A stretch of DNA of 64,000 nt from Paenacidovorax monticola (GCF_014489595.1 NZ_CP060790.1:1364001-1428000); one strand, 5' to 3'; positions 17,383 through 26,834 are shown, numbered from the stretch's first letter. Notes: generated by a model from the letters alone, not told the origin. Translations and numbers: made by a program.

Positions 17383-18633
17383 TCAACCGGGGCGGTTCAT
17401 CTTGCACGCCATGGGCGGCTCGGTCACGGCGCCGTCCACACGGGCGACGGTTTTCCAGCCCAGGCCGAGCCCTTCGGCGTCGTACTTCACGCCCTTCACG
17501 AGCTGCGTGATGTAGAGCGGATGGGTGGCCTGGTGGTCGCCCGGGCGCATCTTGATCTTGCCGAAGGGGGAGTCGTACTCCATGCCCTCCAGGGCACGCG
17601 CAATGGCGGCAACGTCGTCGGCATTGCCCACCTTCTCGATCGCCTTGGCCAGCATGTCCATCTGCACGAGGATCGAGGTGTAGTACAGGTCCTCGCCGAA
17701 GCTCGCCTTGAAGTCCTTCTGCAGCTTCTCCAGCTCGGGCTGCCGGTCCTCCACGGGCACGTTCGGATGCCAGGAGGCAATCTGAAGCACCGTGTCCTCG
17801 CCCGCCGGGCCGATGGCCGTGGGCACCCCGAACAGGCCGCCGTAGTAGGTGATGTACTTGGTCTTGAGGCCTGCCTCCTTGCTGGCGCGCACCAGCAGCG
17901 CCAGGTCGTTGCCCCAGTTGCCCGTCAGCACCGTGTCGGCCCCCGCCTGCTTGATCTTCAGAATGTAGGGAGAGAAGTCCTTGATCTTGCCGAAGGGATG
18001 AAAGTCATCCCCCACGAACTCCACATCGGGGCGTGCCTTGCCGATCATGGCCCTGGCGTCCTTCGACACCTCATGGCCGAAGCTGTAGTCCTGGTTCAGC
18101 AGATAGATCTTCTTGATCGCGGAGTTCTTCGCCACGTAGTCGGCGATGGCGTGCATCTTCATGCGCTGATGCGCCTCGAAGCGGAACATCCAGAAGCTGC
18201 ACTTGGCCTCGGTCAGCTCGGGAAGCGCCGAGCCATAGTTGAGATAGAGCACCCGTCTGTCGGGGTTGCGCTGGTTGTGCTTGTCGACCGCCGTGAGCAG
18301 GGCCCCCGCGATTCCAGAGTTCCCGGCCTGCACCATGAAGCGGATCTTCTGGTCGATGGTGCTGGTGAGGGCCGCCACCGCCTTGTTGGAGTCGCCACCG
18401 TTGTCCAGTTGGATGACCTCCAGCTTGCGACCGAGCACGCCGCCGCGCTCGTTGATGCGCTGAACGGCATACAGCAGGGTCTTGGCCACCGTGGTTCCAG
18501 TGGAGGCCGTGGGCCCCGAGAAGGTGTCGATATGGGCCACCTTGATCGGCGGCTGCTGCGCCAGGGCTGGCAGCGTGGCGCAGGTCAGTGTGGCGGCAAA
18601 GCCGGCCAGGCGGAAAAGGCGATGCAGGCGCAT
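17383..18633 (-). CDS. Branched-chain amino acid type ABC transporter substrate-binding protein (LivK family)
   Basis: A 416-residue periplasmic binding protein with a signal peptide cut after LPALAQQ. The mature part starts IKVAHIDTFSGPTASTG, has the Peripla_BP_6 landmarks LLYAVQRINERGGVLGRKLEVI and YLLNQDYSFGHE, and continues through ADTVLTGNWGND. Such proteins in catabolic operons often bind aromatic or fatty acids instead of leucine. No ABC permease or ATPase is encoded in the window, so it must work with components elsewhere. It is the first gene of the operon that ends with the thiolase, and the promoter is shared with the divergent TetR gene. Confidence 0.9.
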   Translation of the reverse strand: MRLHRLFRLAGFAATLTCATLPALAQQPPIKVAHIDTFSGPTASTGTTVAKTLLYAVQRINERGGVLGRKLEVIQLDNGGDSNKAVAALTSTIDQKIRFMVQAGNSGIAGALLTAVDKHNQRNPDRRVLYLNYGSALPELTEAKCSFWMFRFEAHQRMKMHAIADYVAKNSAIKKIYLLNQDYSFGHEVSKDARAMIGKARPDVEFVGDDFHPFGKIKDFSPYILKIKQAGADTVLTGNWGNDLALLVRASKEAGLKTKYITYYGGLFGVPTAIGPAGEDTVLQIASWHPNVPVEDRQPELEKLQKDFKASFGEDLYYTSILVQMDMLAKAIEKVGNADDVAAIARALEGMEYDSPFGKIKMRPGDHQATHPLYITQLVKGVKYDAEGLGLGWKTVARVDGAVTEPPMACKMNRPG

Positions 18634-18683
18634 GGGATGTCTCCAGTGGTTCCGTACACAGCGGATTTCTTTTGGGTAATATT

Positions 18684-18703
18684 AAGTTACTCTTTGGTAA
18701 CTT
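18684..18703. promoter_or_regulatory. TetR-type operator palindrome
   Basis: AAGTTAC-N6-GTAACTT is a perfect 7-bp inverted repeat in an AT-rich patch (TAATATTAAGTTAC...) between the LivK-type gene and the TetR gene. Size, symmetry and position fit the binding site of a TetR dimer that controls both divergent genes. Confidence 0.6.
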
Positions 18704-18710
18704 TTGGCGA

Positions 18711-19454
18711 ATGCTAAAACCCTGCCTTCAGGCGGTCAAGCCAGAAACTGACCCATACGCGACATATCAGGGATTCCCCGCCCATGAAACCAGCTTCCCG
18801 ATCCAAGGCTCCGTCACCTGCTCCGGCCCCCCACCTGCGCGATGGAACAACGCGCTCGCGGGATCGCCCGACCCCCGCGAGCTGCGCAAGCGCGCGCTGA
18901 TCCTGGCCGCCGGCCGCGTCTTCAGCGACAAGGGCTTTCACAACACCACGCTGGACGACATCGCTGCGGCACTCCTGGTCACCAAGCCGGCGCTCTACCG
19001 CTACGTCCAGAACAAGCACGAAATCCTCTACGAGTGCCACCGCATGGCCGTGGACATGGCCGAGGAGGCACTCGCCGAGGCACGGCGCCAGCACACGGCG
19101 CCGCTCGAGGCCCTGCGGACCTTCGTGTCGCTCTACATCCGCAAGATGACCAGCGAACTGGGGACCTGCGTGATGCTGACCGAGTACTACTCCATGACGC
19201 CGGAGCACAACGCGCTGATCCAGCGCAGGCGCCGGGTGATCGACGCAGACCTGAGGGCGCTGGTGGCCCAGGCCGTGGAGCGCGGCGACATCGCCGACTG
19301 CGACCCCAAGCTGGCCGTGTTCTTCTTCATGGGGGCCATCAACAACATCAATCGCTGGTTCTCCGACAAAGGGCCTGCGGATGGCGAACGCATTGCGCAG
19401 GCATTTGCAGACCTGACGCTTCGCTGCCTCGGCCCGTCGCCGAACGGCCAGTGA
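18711..19454 (+). CDS. TetR/AcrR-family transcriptional regulator
   Basis: The helix-turn-helix is clear: LILAAGRVFSDKGFHNTTLD then LVTKPALYRYVQNKHEIL. The C-terminal domain (MLTEYYSMTPEHNALIQRRR, AVFFFMGAINNINRWF) resembles TetR_C regulators of acyl-CoA degradation. The start is uncertain. The in-frame ATG at 18711 gives an odd 60-residue leader and touches the operator. A better N-terminus starts at ATG 18784 (MKPASRSKAPSPAPAPH) if one C is restored in the tract 18872-18876, giving RPTPRELRKRAL. It probably represses the divergent acyl-CoA operon. Confidence 0.85.
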   Translation: MLKPCLQAVKPETDPYATYQGFPAHETSFPIQGSVTCSGPPPARWNNALAGSPDPRELRKRALILAAGRVFSDKGFHNTTLDDIAAALLVTKPALYRYVQNKHEILYECHRMAVDMAEEALAEARRQHTAPLEALRTFVSLYIRKMTSELGTCVMLTEYYSMTPEHNALIQRRRRVIDADLRALVAQAVERGDIADCDPKLAVFFFMGAINNINRWFSDKGPADGERIAQAFADLTLRCLGPSPNGQ

Positions 19455-19647
19455 CCGCCATCAACGCCCGCGGCACCTGGGCCGCGCCGTCATCAGCCTG
19501 TACATGAGGGAATGAGCGTCGTCCAGGTCGAAACAGCGGGCGCCCCGGGCCCTGCGCTGCACACCCTGGTCCCGCGTGGCGCCAGCATCGCACCCGGCGC
19601 CTGCGGCCTCCGCCACTCACGCCAGCCGCTCATCGGCCATTCCTGCT
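19455..19647. other. Non-coding gap between convergent TetR and LysR genes
   Basis: Nothing recognisable as a gene is present in this 193-bp gap between two genes that end toward each other. No clear hairpin with a U-tract was seen. Confidence 0.4.
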
Positions 19648-20538
19648 TCAGGCCGCAGCCTCTCTCTGGGGCAGCAACGCCTCCAGAACGAAGCGCGTCG
19701 GGCCGCTGGCACCGCGTTCACTGACCGCCAGGCCCAATTGCCGCCACAGCGCCGGGCGCAGCGGGCGCACGGCGATGCGAGGATCGCGCGCGTGCTCGTG
19801 CGACTCCTCTGGCAGCAGGGCCGCTCCATAACCGGCGGCCACCAGTGTCCTGATGGCATCGTTGTAGTTGAGCTCGATGCGCGGGCGGCAATGGACGCCC
19901 GCCGCGGAGAACCATTCGGCGGTCAGCCGGTACAGGCGCGTGGAAGCGTCATTCATGATCAGCGGCTGCTGCGCCAGCCACTGCGGGGTGAGCCGCTGCG
20001 GGGCCTTCCAGGCCGCCGGCAGGAAAGCGACGACCGGCTCGCGCCGCAGGGGCGTGACATGGACGCCCCGCACCGGTGCCTGCGGCAGCGCCACGACCGC
20101 GAGATCCAGGCTTCCGGCGGCAAGCCGGGCCATGCTCTCGTTGGACGTCAGCACCTGCATGTTCACATCGATGCCGGGATGGTGCCGGGCCAGGCGCTCA
20201 AGCGCTGGCGGCAGCAGGTGCGCGATGGCACCCGTCGAGGCCCCCACCCGCACGCGGCCCGTCTGGCCGGCGAGCTGGCGCCGGACCTCCTCCACGGCAT
20301 CGTCCGCATCCGCCAGCAGCCTGCGGGCGCGTGCGATGAACCGCTCGCCCAGGGCGGTTGCCTGCGCGGGGCCCCGCCCGCGAACGAGCAACTGCCCTCC
20401 CAGGCGCGACTCCAGCTCCGCGATCTGAACAGTGACAGTGGGAGCCGCCAGGTGCAGGGCACGCGCGGCATTGGCCAGGGACCCCAGGTCGCTGATGGCG
20501 ACCAGGGTGCGCAGATGATCAAGACTCAGTTCCCGCAT
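19648..20538 (-). CDS. LysR-family transcriptional regulator
   Basis: A 296-residue regulator with the N-terminal winged helix (LDHLRTLVAISDLGSLANAA, then LESRLGGQLLVRGRG near 42-58) and a two-lobed effector domain starting RVRVGASTGAIAHLLP. It is divergent from argC with 82 bp between the starts, which is the usual layout for a LysR protein controlling its neighbour. Effector unknown. Confidence 0.9.
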   Translation of the reverse strand: MRELSLDHLRTLVAISDLGSLANAARALHLAAPTVTVQIAELESRLGGQLLVRGRGPAQATALGERFIARARRLLADADDAVEEVRRQLAGQTGRVRVGASTGAIAHLLPPALERLARHHPGIDVNMQVLTSNESMARLAAGSLDLAVVALPQAPVRGVHVTPLRREPVVAFLPAAWKAPQRLTPQWLAQQPLIMNDASTRLYRLTAEWFSAAGVHCRPRIELNYNDAIRTLVAAGYGAALLPEESHEHARDPRIAVRPLRPALWRQLGLAVSERGASGPTRFVLEALLPQREAAA

Positions 20539-20620
20539 GGCATGAATTTAACTTTTTTGAATCTGCAGTTCCATAAATTTAGCTGGAGCTATCGCCACCG
20601 CATCCCTACGATGGCACGCC
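20539..20620. promoter_or_regulatory. Divergent LysR/argC control region
   Basis: An AT-rich 82-bp gap with AATTTA (20545-20550) mirrored by TAAATT (20574-20579) and a central near-palindrome GAATCTGCAGTTC. The symmetry fits LysR-type binding, but the classic T-N11-A box is not unambiguous. Confidence 0.35.
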
Positions 20621-21541
20621 ATGGACCTCAACATCTTCATCGACGGCGACCAGGGCACCACCGGCCTGGATCTGCAGAACCGCCTGCGGGGCGGGGAATT
20701 CCGCATCCACACCTTGCCGGAAGGCGTGCGCAAGGACGCGGCCGCCCGCCGGGCGGCCCTCAATGCGTGCGACATCGCCATCCTCTGCCTGCCCGACGCG
20801 GCGGCGCGCGAGGCGGCGGCGATGATCGAAAACCCCGCTGTGCGCGTCATCGACGCCAGCTCGGCCCACCGCACCAGCCCGGGCTGGGTCTACGGCCTGC
20901 CGGAGCTCGACGCAGGACAAGGCGAACGCATCGCCTCGGCATCGCGGGTCACGAATCCAGGCTGCTACCCCACCGCCGCGGTCGCCCTGCTGAGGCCGCT
21001 CACGGACGCAGGCCTGCTACCCGCCGACTATCCGCTCACCATCCACGCCGTCTCGGGCTACTCGGGCCAGGGCCGTGCGGGAGTGCAGGCACGCGAGGCC
21101 GCTGGAGCGGGAGCGCACGCGCTGACGGTCTACGGCCTGGCACTGGAGCACAAGCACGCGCCGGAGATCGAGGCCTATGCCGGCCTGGCGCAGCGGCCCA
21201 TCTTCGTGCCAGCCTATGGCAGCTACCGGCAGGGCATCGTGCTCACCATCGGGTTGCACGCACGCCTGCTTCCAGCCCATGCCTCGGGCGCGCGCATCCA
21301 CGAATGCCTCGCGCAGCGCTACCGCGGCGCGGCCCATGTGCGCGTGCTGCCGATGTCCTCCGCCGCGCCGCTGACCGAGCTGGACCCGCAGGTCCACAAC
21401 GGCTCCAACGACATGAGCCTGTCCGTGGCATGCAATGAGCGCATGGGCCAGATCGTCCTCGGCGCGGTGCTCGACAACCTGGGCAAGGGCGCGGCCGGCG
21501 CTGCGGTGCAGAACCTGCGCCTGATGGCGGGAGCGTCGTAA
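20621..21541 (+). CDS. argC: N-acetyl-gamma-glutamyl-phosphate reductase (short form)
   Basis: A 306-residue enzyme that reduces N-acetylglutamyl phosphate to the semialdehyde with NADPH in arginine synthesis. It has the N-terminal [17 protein letters not shown], the SSAHRT strand, Cys115 as nucleophile in [19 protein letters not shown] and the LEHKHAPEI segment with catalytic His. The length is that of the short ArgC type (about 310 residues). The ATG at 20621 begins at the first strand. Being alone next to a LysR gene is unusual for argC and may mean a dedicated copy with its own control. Confidence 0.9.
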   Translation: MDLNIFIDGDQGTTGLDLQNRLRGGEFRIHTLPEGVRKDAAARRAALNACDIAILCLPDAAAREAAAMIENPAVRVIDASSAHRTSPGWVYGLPELDAGQGERIASASRVTNPGCYPTAAVALLRPLTDAGLLPADYPLTIHAVSGYSGQGRAGVQAREAAGAGAHALTVYGLALEHKHAPEIEAYAGLAQRPIFVPAYGSYRQGIVLTIGLHARLLPAHASGARIHECLAQRYRGAAHVRVLPMSSAAPLTELDPQVHNGSNDMSLSVACNERMGQIVLGAVLDNLGKGAAGAAVQNLRLMAGAS

Positions 21542-21742
21542 CCCGACATGGAGAAGACCGGTGATCGGAGCGATTTCTGCGATGGAGTAGGTCCAGCATG
21601 GGCGGTCCTGGGCACAATGAGGGTGTGCCGATCCGTTTGGAACGCCAGATGATCTGGCATTGCACCGGCATGAACATCACAACAAGGCTGAGCCCACCCA
21701 GGTCCCGCAGTGGGTCGCCAACACCACGAGGAGGAAAAGACC

Positions 21743-23359
21743 ATGGCCCTGTTTCGCCGTGTAGCGCACGTCGTACTCACCGCCCTGCTGTTCGTGTCGG
21801 GCGCGGCCCTGGCGCAATCGGCAGACCTTATGCTCTCCAAGTCCGTCATCAGCGCGACGCCGAATGTGGGCGACACTGTCACATTCACAGTCACCTTGAC
21901 CAACGACGGCCCCGATACAGCGACGAACGTGATCGTGCAGGATCTGCTCCCGGCGGGCCTGGCGTTCGTGTCGGCGGCGCCGGCACAAGGGTCTTACAGC
22001 AGTGCGACCGGGCTCTGGACCGTCGGCACGGTGACGATGGGGGCAACGCCGACATTGCAGATCCAGGCCACCGTCGCGAGTTCAAACGTGCAAGTCAACA
22101 TCGCCTCGATCCTGGCCTCGGACCAGTCCGACCCCAACCCGGCCAACAACACTGCCAGCGCGACTGTGACGCCACAGCGGGCAGACCTGGCGCTCACCAA
22201 GTCGGTCAGCAATGCAATGCCAGATGTGGGCAACACGGTCACGTTCACTGTCACCCTGGCGAACAACGGCCCTAACGTAGCAACGAACGTGACCGTGCAG
22301 GATCTGCTGCCGGCGGGCCTGACGTTCGTGTCATCCACGCCGTCCCAAGGGAGCTACGCCAGCGGAACCGGGATCTGGGCCGTTGGCACAGTAACAACGG
22401 GGGCACCACCGACATTGCAGATCCAGGCCATCGTCGCGAGCCCGGGTGCCAAGACCAACATAGCGACAGTCTCGCACTCAGACCAGTCCGACCCCGTCCC
22501 GGCCAACAACAGCACCAGCGCAACGGTAACGCCGCAGCAGCATGCCGACCTCGTGCTCACCCACTCGGTCAGCAACGCAGCGCCCAATGTGAGCGACACG
22601 GTCACGTTCACCGTCACCCTGGCGAACAACGGCCCAGATGCGGCAACCAATGTGACGGTGCAGGACCTGCTGCCGGCAGGCCTGGCATTCGCATCGGCAA
22701 CGCCATCGCAAGGGACCTACGCCAGCGGGACGGGGGTCTGGACCGTCGGCACAGTGACGACGCCCACTCCACAGACATTGCAGATCCAGGCCATCGTCGT
22801 GAGCCCGAACGCACAGACCAACACCGCAACGGTCTCGCACTCGGACCAGTCCGACCCCAACCCGGCCAACAACGGTGCCAGCGCCACGGCAACGCCACAG
22901 CAGGCAGACTTGGCGCTCACGGTGATGGCCAGCACGGCAACGCCCGGCATCGGTGTGAACTTCACCTGGACAGTGACGGTGTCGAATTTCGGCCCCAATG
23001 CGGCAACGAACGTGGCAGTGCTGGATCTGCTGCCCGCGGGCCTGACGTTCGTGTCCGCCACGCCATCGCAAGGGGCCTACAACAGCGGGACAGGGGCCTG
23101 GACGCTCGGAACCATTGCGAGCGGGTCGAGTGCAACGCTGGCACTGACCGTGCAGGCGGGCTCATCAGCGACGGTGACCAACTCGGCCAGCGTGGGCCAC
23201 TCAGACCAATTCGACCCTAACGCGGCAAACAATGCCGCATCGGCCACCGTGAGGATCGGGACACAGGCCGCGATTCCGGCGCTCTCGCCGTTCATGCAGT
23301 TCCTGCTCTGGGCGGCACTGATGGCATTTGGCGCACAGCGTTTGCGTGCTCGGCGCTGA
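21743..23359 (+). CDS. DUF11-repeat surface protein with IPTL-CTERM sorting tail
   Basis: A 538-residue secreted protein. ATG 21743 follows GAGGAGGAAA and starts a signal peptide ending GAALAQS. Four tandem DUF11 repeats of about 120 residues follow, each beginning with ADL and containing [13 protein letters not shown], [15 protein letters not shown] and SDQSDPxPANN; DNA copies start at 21821, 22181, 22544 and 22904. The C-terminus is the IPTL-CTERM pattern: [14 protein letters not shown], a hydrophobic helix and a basic end (RLRARR). Such tails direct proteins to an exosortase-like system (XrtH type) for surface anchoring. The fourth repeat is the most diverged. The sortase is not in the window. 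Confidence 0.88.
   Translation: MALFRRVAHVVLTALLFVSGAALAQSADLMLSKSVISATPNVGDTVTFTVTLTNDGPDTATNVIVQDLLPAGLAFVSAAPAQGSYSSATGLWTVGTVTMGATPTLQIQATVASSNVQVNIASILASDQSDPNPANNTASATVTPQRADLALTKSVSNAMPDVGNTVTFTVTLANNGPNVATNVTVQDLLPAGLTFVSSTPSQGSYASGTGIWAVGTVTTGAPPTLQIQAIVASPGAKTNIATVSHSDQSDPVPANNSTSATVTPQQHADLVLTHSVSNAAPNVSDTVTFTVTLANNGPDAATNVTVQDLLPAGLAFASATPSQGTYASGTGVWTVGTVTTPTPQTLQIQAIVVSPNAQTNTATVSHSDQSDPNPANNGASATATPQQADLALTVMASTATPGIGVNFTWTVTVSNFGPNAATNVAVLDLLPAGLTFVSATPSQGAYNSGTGAWTLGTIASGSSATLALTVQAGSSATVTNSASVGHSDQFDPNAANNAASATVRIGTQAAIPALSPFMQFLLWAALMAFGAQRLRARR
21821..23260 (+). repeat. Four tandem DUF11-coding repeats of 360-363 bp
   Basis: Direct copies start at 21821, 22181, 22544 and 22904 and share long blocks, for example the GGATCTGCT-CCGGCGGGCCTG region and GACCAGTCCGACCCC. 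The spacing is a multiple of three, so copy-number change by recombination would keep the frame. Confidence 0.8.
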
Positions 23360-23418
23360 GACCGACCTCCTGAGCCGAGGCCCAAGCGGGCATTCACGCC
23401 CAGCCGCCCCAACCGACG

Positions 23419-23979
23419 CTACACGCCGCGCAGCCAACGGGCACCGGCGACCACGCCACGACACACCCCGGCGGCCATCACGCCGGTGACGGCGAACATC
23501 GCCACGGCGTGCACGCCCACGGCCGCCAGCGCCAGCACCAGCGGGCCCGACGGGCCGGCATCCAGGACCGGCGCCTCTGCCCCGCACAGGGGCGCCAGTG
23601 CCGGCACCAGCACCAAGCCGGCGCCGTGCGCGGTGGACACCATGAAGGACCAGAGCGCCAGCCCCGCATGCCCTGCCGGCGCACACGCCAGCCAGGGTAC
23701 GCGGCCCGACACGTGGACGATCGCGGCGGTGGCCAGCAGCCCGCCCGCCAGGGCCTGCAGCACGGCGCGGTCCATGGCCGGGCCGAAGGCCACCGCGGTG
23801 GCCACGAGCGCGACCGACGCGGCATGCCCTGCCGCGATCGGCACCAGGGCCCACAGCGCCCGCGCTCGGTTGCGCGAATGCACGCCCCAGGCGACGGCCC
23901 ACATCCAGCCGGTGGCAGGGTTCAGCCCGTGCAGCGCGCCGGCGCCCGCGATCGCCAGCCAGGGCCAGAGGCTCGCCAT
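23419..23979 (-). CDS. Small integral membrane protein
   Basis: A 186-residue hydrophobic protein with about five membrane segments and conserved-looking motifs ALHGLNPATGWMWA, AAGHAASVALVAT and MVSTAHGAGLVLVP. The repeated His-Gly/His-Ala pairs within membrane segments suggest a metal or redox role, but I do not recognise the family with confidence. The gene starts 15 bp after the DUF899 gene stops, so the two are probably cotranscribed. Confidence 0.75.
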   Translation of the reverse strand: MASLWPWLAIAGAGALHGLNPATGWMWAVAWGVHSRNRARALWALVPIAAGHAASVALVATAVAFGPAMDRAVLQALAGGLLATAAIVHVSGRVPWLACAPAGHAGLALWSFMVSTAHGAGLVLVPALAPLCGAEAPVLDAGPSGPLVLALAAVGVHAVAMFAVTGVMAAGVCRGVVAGARWLRGV

Positions 23980-23994
23980 GGCGCTTGCCCGGTG

Positions 23995-24780
23995 TCAATG
24001 GCAGCACAGTCCAGGCGCGGCAGCCGGCCTGTCGGCCGGGGCAGGATCGGGCGCATAGCGGTCGTGGTGGCGCACCCACTCCATCTTGTGGGGCACATCG
24101 CGCTCGCCCCGGCCCTCGGGCACAAGGTCGAGCATGGCGTAGGTGCCCATCATCGCCTCCACGCCGCGCCCATAGGTCGAGTACGTGTGGAAGATGTTGC
24201 CCGCGCCGTCCTGGCGGAACACGCTGATGCCGGGCCACTCCTCCCCCGCGAAGGGCCACTCGCCGTAGTTGTAGGGCACGGGCCCCCTGGCCACCTCCTG
24301 CGGCGTGAAGGTGACGCCGAAGTCTCGGTTGAAGCTGCTGCCCTGCGAGGACACCCACGTGAACCGCCAGCCCATGCGCAGGCGAAAGCGCTCGATCTCG
24401 GCCAGCGCTGCGCGCGAGACGGCCACGAAAGTGACGTCGCGGTGCGCCAGGTGCACGGTCATGCCGTCGGCGTGGTCGGCCATGAACGAGCAGCTCGGGC
24501 ACCCCTGCTCCCACCCCGGCGCAAACATGAAGTGCTGCACCAGCAGCTGGCGGCGGCCCTCGAACAGCCCGGCGAGCGAGCGCGGGCCCCCAGGCGTGTC
24601 GAAGATGTAGTCTTTCTCCACGCGCTCCCACGGCAGCGCGCGGCGCTCGCGGGCGATCTGGTCGCGCAGGCGCGTCAGTTCCTTCTCGCGCGCCAGCAAT
24701 GCCTTGCGCTGGGCAACCCATTGGTCGCCCGGCACGACGGGATGGTTCACGGTGCCGGCTTCGGCAGGGATCATGCTCAT
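23995..24780 (-). CDS. DUF899 (thioredoxin-fold) family protein
   Basis: A 261-residue protein that matches DUF899: VVPGDQWVAQRKALLAREKE at the start, then LLVQHFMFAPGWEQGCPSCS, AHRDVTFVAVSRA, MGWRFTWVSSQGSSFNRDFG and a C-terminal EWVRHHDRY. The CPSC pair sits where thioredoxin-like proteins carry the redox Cys. The tail ends GLCCH, a possible metal site. Function is not established for the family. It is followed closely by a small membrane protein gene and preceded by a beta-propeller gene. Confidence 0.85.
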   Translation of the reverse strand: MSMIPAEAGTVNHPVVPGDQWVAQRKALLAREKELTRLRDQIARERRALPWERVEKDYIFDTPGGPRSLAGLFEGRRQLLVQHFMFAPGWEQGCPSCSFMADHADGMTVHLAHRDVTFVAVSRAALAEIERFRLRMGWRFTWVSSQGSSFNRDFGVTFTPQEVARGPVPYNYGEWPFAGEEWPGISVFRQDGAGNIFHTYSTYGRGVEAMMGTYAMLDLVPEGRGERDVPHKMEWVRHHDRYAPDPAPADRPAAAPGLCCH

Positions 24781-24842
24781 GGTGTACTCCTTGGCTCGCA
24801 GAGCCGCTCGGGTGGCAGGGGGAATGCGGCCGCACGCTGCGC

Positions 24843-24874
24843 GGTCACGCGGTCACGCGGTCACGCGGTCACGC
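24843..24874 (+). repeat. Four exact copies of the 8-mer GGTCACGC
   Basis: Perfect tandem repeats at 24843, 24851, 24859 and 24867. The last copy contains the stop codon (complement of TCA at 24869-24871) of the beta-propeller gene on the minus strand. Slippage by one unit would change the distance between the genes or the last residues. Confidence 0.85.
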
Positions 24875-25546
24875 GGTGGCGCCTTTCGGGCGCCGCACGG
24901 CGCGGACCTTTCCGCTCGTTCCGCCGCCGCAATAGAAGAGATCCGCGCCGTCGGACTCAAGCCCGCTGACGCAGGTGCCGGGCGGCATCTCCAGCCGCTC
25001 CAGCACGGCGCCGCCGTGCGGGTCGATTCGGCGGATGTCGCTGTCGTCCCCCTCCCAGGTGCCGTGCCACAGCTCGCCGTCCACCCAGGTCACGCCGGTG
25101 ACGAAGCGGTTGGACTCGATGGTGCGCCGGACGGCGCCGGTCGCCGGATCGATCTGGTGGATCTTGCGCTCGCGGTACTGGCCCACCCACAGGCTGCCCT
25201 CGGCCCAGGCGAGCCCCGAGTCGCCCCCGTGGCCGGGCGCCGGAATCGACGCCAGCACCTCGCCGGTGGCCGGATCGATCTTGTCGATGCGCGCCTCGGC
25301 GATCTGGTAGAGGTAGGTGCCGTCGAAGGCAGTGCCGGCGTCGCAGGCACAGTCCAGCGTGCGCGTGGGCTCGCCGCTGCCGGGGTCGAAGGCGATCAGC
25401 CTGGCCCCGGTGGCGGCCCAGACACGCTGGCCGTCGTGGGTCACGCCGTGCACGCGGTCGACGCCGGCGAAGGGGCCGTACTCGCGCACGATCTCGGCCG
25501 CACGCACCGCTGGCTGGTGCCTTTCCTTGCTTGTCTTGCTGCTCAT
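24869..25546 (-). CDS. Beta-propeller protein (YncE/Vgb-like repeats)
   Basis: A 225-residue protein built of about five short repeats such as IDKIDPATGEVLASI, IHQIDPATGAVRRTI and IRRIDPHGGAVLERL, each followed by a Trp- or Gly-rich strand (SGLAWAEGSLWVGQY, TGVTWVDGELWHGTW). This is a propeller of the YncE or virginiamycin-lyase kind. No signal peptide is evident. ATG 25546 follows ACAAGGAGC. It lies between the regulator and the DUF899 gene on the same strand and probably belongs to the same transcript. Confidence 0.75.
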   Translation of the reverse strand: MSSKTSKERHQPAVRAAEIVREYGPFAGVDRVHGVTHDGQRVWAATGARLIAFDPGSGEPTRTLDCACDAGTAFDGTYLYQIAEARIDKIDPATGEVLASIPAPGHGGDSGLAWAEGSLWVGQYRERKIHQIDPATGAVRRTIESNRFVTGVTWVDGELWHGTWEGDDSDIRRIDPHGGAVLERLEMPPGTCVSGLESDGADLFYCGGGTSGKVRAVRRPKGATA

Positions 25547-25592
25547 CGCTCGCTCCTTGTGGCGCGCCTCGGACCGGCGCCGCAAGACAACT

Positions 25593-26834
25593 CTATTCAA
25601 TCGGGAGCGCAGCGGGGAGTAACAAGATTGTCGTGAATCCCGCCAGCGGCGGCGCCAGCCAGCGGCGCGCCCGTGCCTGCCCGATCGAGCGCACGCGGCC
25701 TGCGGCCTCCAGCTCGGCGAGCGCGCGCTGGACGGTGCGCTGGCTCGCACCCAGGGCCAGCGCCAAGGCCGAAGTCGACCAGGCCGAGCCATCGGACAGC
25801 AGCGCCACCAGCGACGCCTGATCACCGTCGATGGGCGGCGCCAGTACGGTCACGACGCGCCCGCCGAGCGGCCGCAGGGCGAAGCCTCGCGCGGTCGCCT
25901 CGACATGCGCCAGCGACGCGACGAGCTTGCGCAGGCGGCCGATCTCCACACGCAGGCGCGCGCGGTGCGTCTCGTCAGGGCGGCGGGTACGGAACACGCA
26001 CGCGATCAAGGCGTCCCGGTCGGCATCGCCGGGCCAGGCTTCGGCCAGCGCGCGCGCCAGGGCGAACAGCACCGGCCGGCGTGCCAGCGGACGCCACGCT
26101 GCGCCGACGCCCAGGCCCCGGCGGCAGGCGTCGACCACCAGCGCATCCGAAGCCAGCAGCGCCGAAACCTCATCAAGGCGCAGGGCCTGCTCGCCACCGG
26201 CGGCCAGGCGCCGGGCGGCGGGCTTGCCGAGTTCTGCCCGCGCCTGCGCTACCTCGGCCAGAAGCGCAGGCACGCCCGCGCGGCCTGCGGCCTCGTGCGC
26301 GCGCGCCAGCGCCTCCTGCGCCGCGCCGACGCGCAGCGAGCGCAGCGCCAGCTCGGCCCCGGCCAACTCGGCCACCGCCACCAGCGTGGGCGGCAGGCCG
26401 CGCCCATCGGACCGCGCCAGCAGTGCGTCCAGCCGCGCCAGCGCGGCGGCGGCCTCGCCAAGGCGGCCGAGCAGCAAGAGCCGGCGCGCCGCGATGAGTT
26501 GCGCCTGCAGCGCGTTGGCGTGGTCGGCATGCGCCTGCAGCGTGGCCGAGGCCGCCGCCAGCGCGCGTGGCGATCCGCCCAGGTCGCGCATGGCCAGCGC
26601 CACTTCGGCCTCCGCCACAACGCAGCGAGCGCGCGCCAGCGCCTCGTGGGCGCCAAAGCCACGCGCCGCACGCCGAAGGAGTTCGCGGGCGCGCGGGTGC
26701 TCGCCGAGCTGGGCCATCGCGATGCCGCGCAGGGCCAGCGCCGGCGGGTCGTCGCGCAGGGCAACCCGCTGGAGGGCGCCGAGCGCATCGCCAGCGGCCA
26801 GCGCGCGCGCACTGGCGGTGATCAGGGAATCCAT
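25593..26834 (-). CDS. Helix-turn-helix regulator with N-terminal TPR-like region
   Basis: A 413-residue protein rich in Ala and Leu. Residues 1-200 look like helical repeats (GALQRVALRDDPPALALRGI, ARELLRRAARGFGAHEALA). Around 270-320 there is a winged-helix of the BTAD/OmpR kind (ALIACVFRTRRP, ETHRARLRVEIGRLRKLV). The C-terminus has a second HTH (ALALALGASQRTVQRALAEL). Similar proteins commonly sit beside DUF899 genes. It is the first gene of the minus-strand group and probably controls it. Confidence 0.75.
   Translation of the reverse strand: MDSLITASARALAAGDALGALQRVALRDDPPALALRGIAMAQLGEHPRARELLRRAARGFGAHEALARARCVVAEAEVALAMRDLGGSPRALAAASATLQAHADHANALQAQLIAARRLLLLGRLGEAAAALARLDALLARSDGRGLPPTLVAVAELAGAELALRSLRVGAAQEALARAHEAAGRAGVPALLAEVAQARAELGKPAARRLAAGGEQALRLDEVSALLASDALVVDACRRGLGVGAAWRPLARRPVLFALARALAEAWPGDADRDALIACVFRTRRPDETHRARLRVEIGRLRKLVASLAHVEATARGFALRPLGGRVVTVLAPPIDGDQASLVALLSDGSAWSTSALALALGASQRTVQRALAELEAAGRVRSIGQARARRWLAPPLAGFTTILLLPAALPIE

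Noticed and set aside
21821..23260. Regular repeats considered as a CRISPR or satellite array
   Set aside because: Units are 360 bp and encode DUF11 domains in one frame; they are protein repeats.
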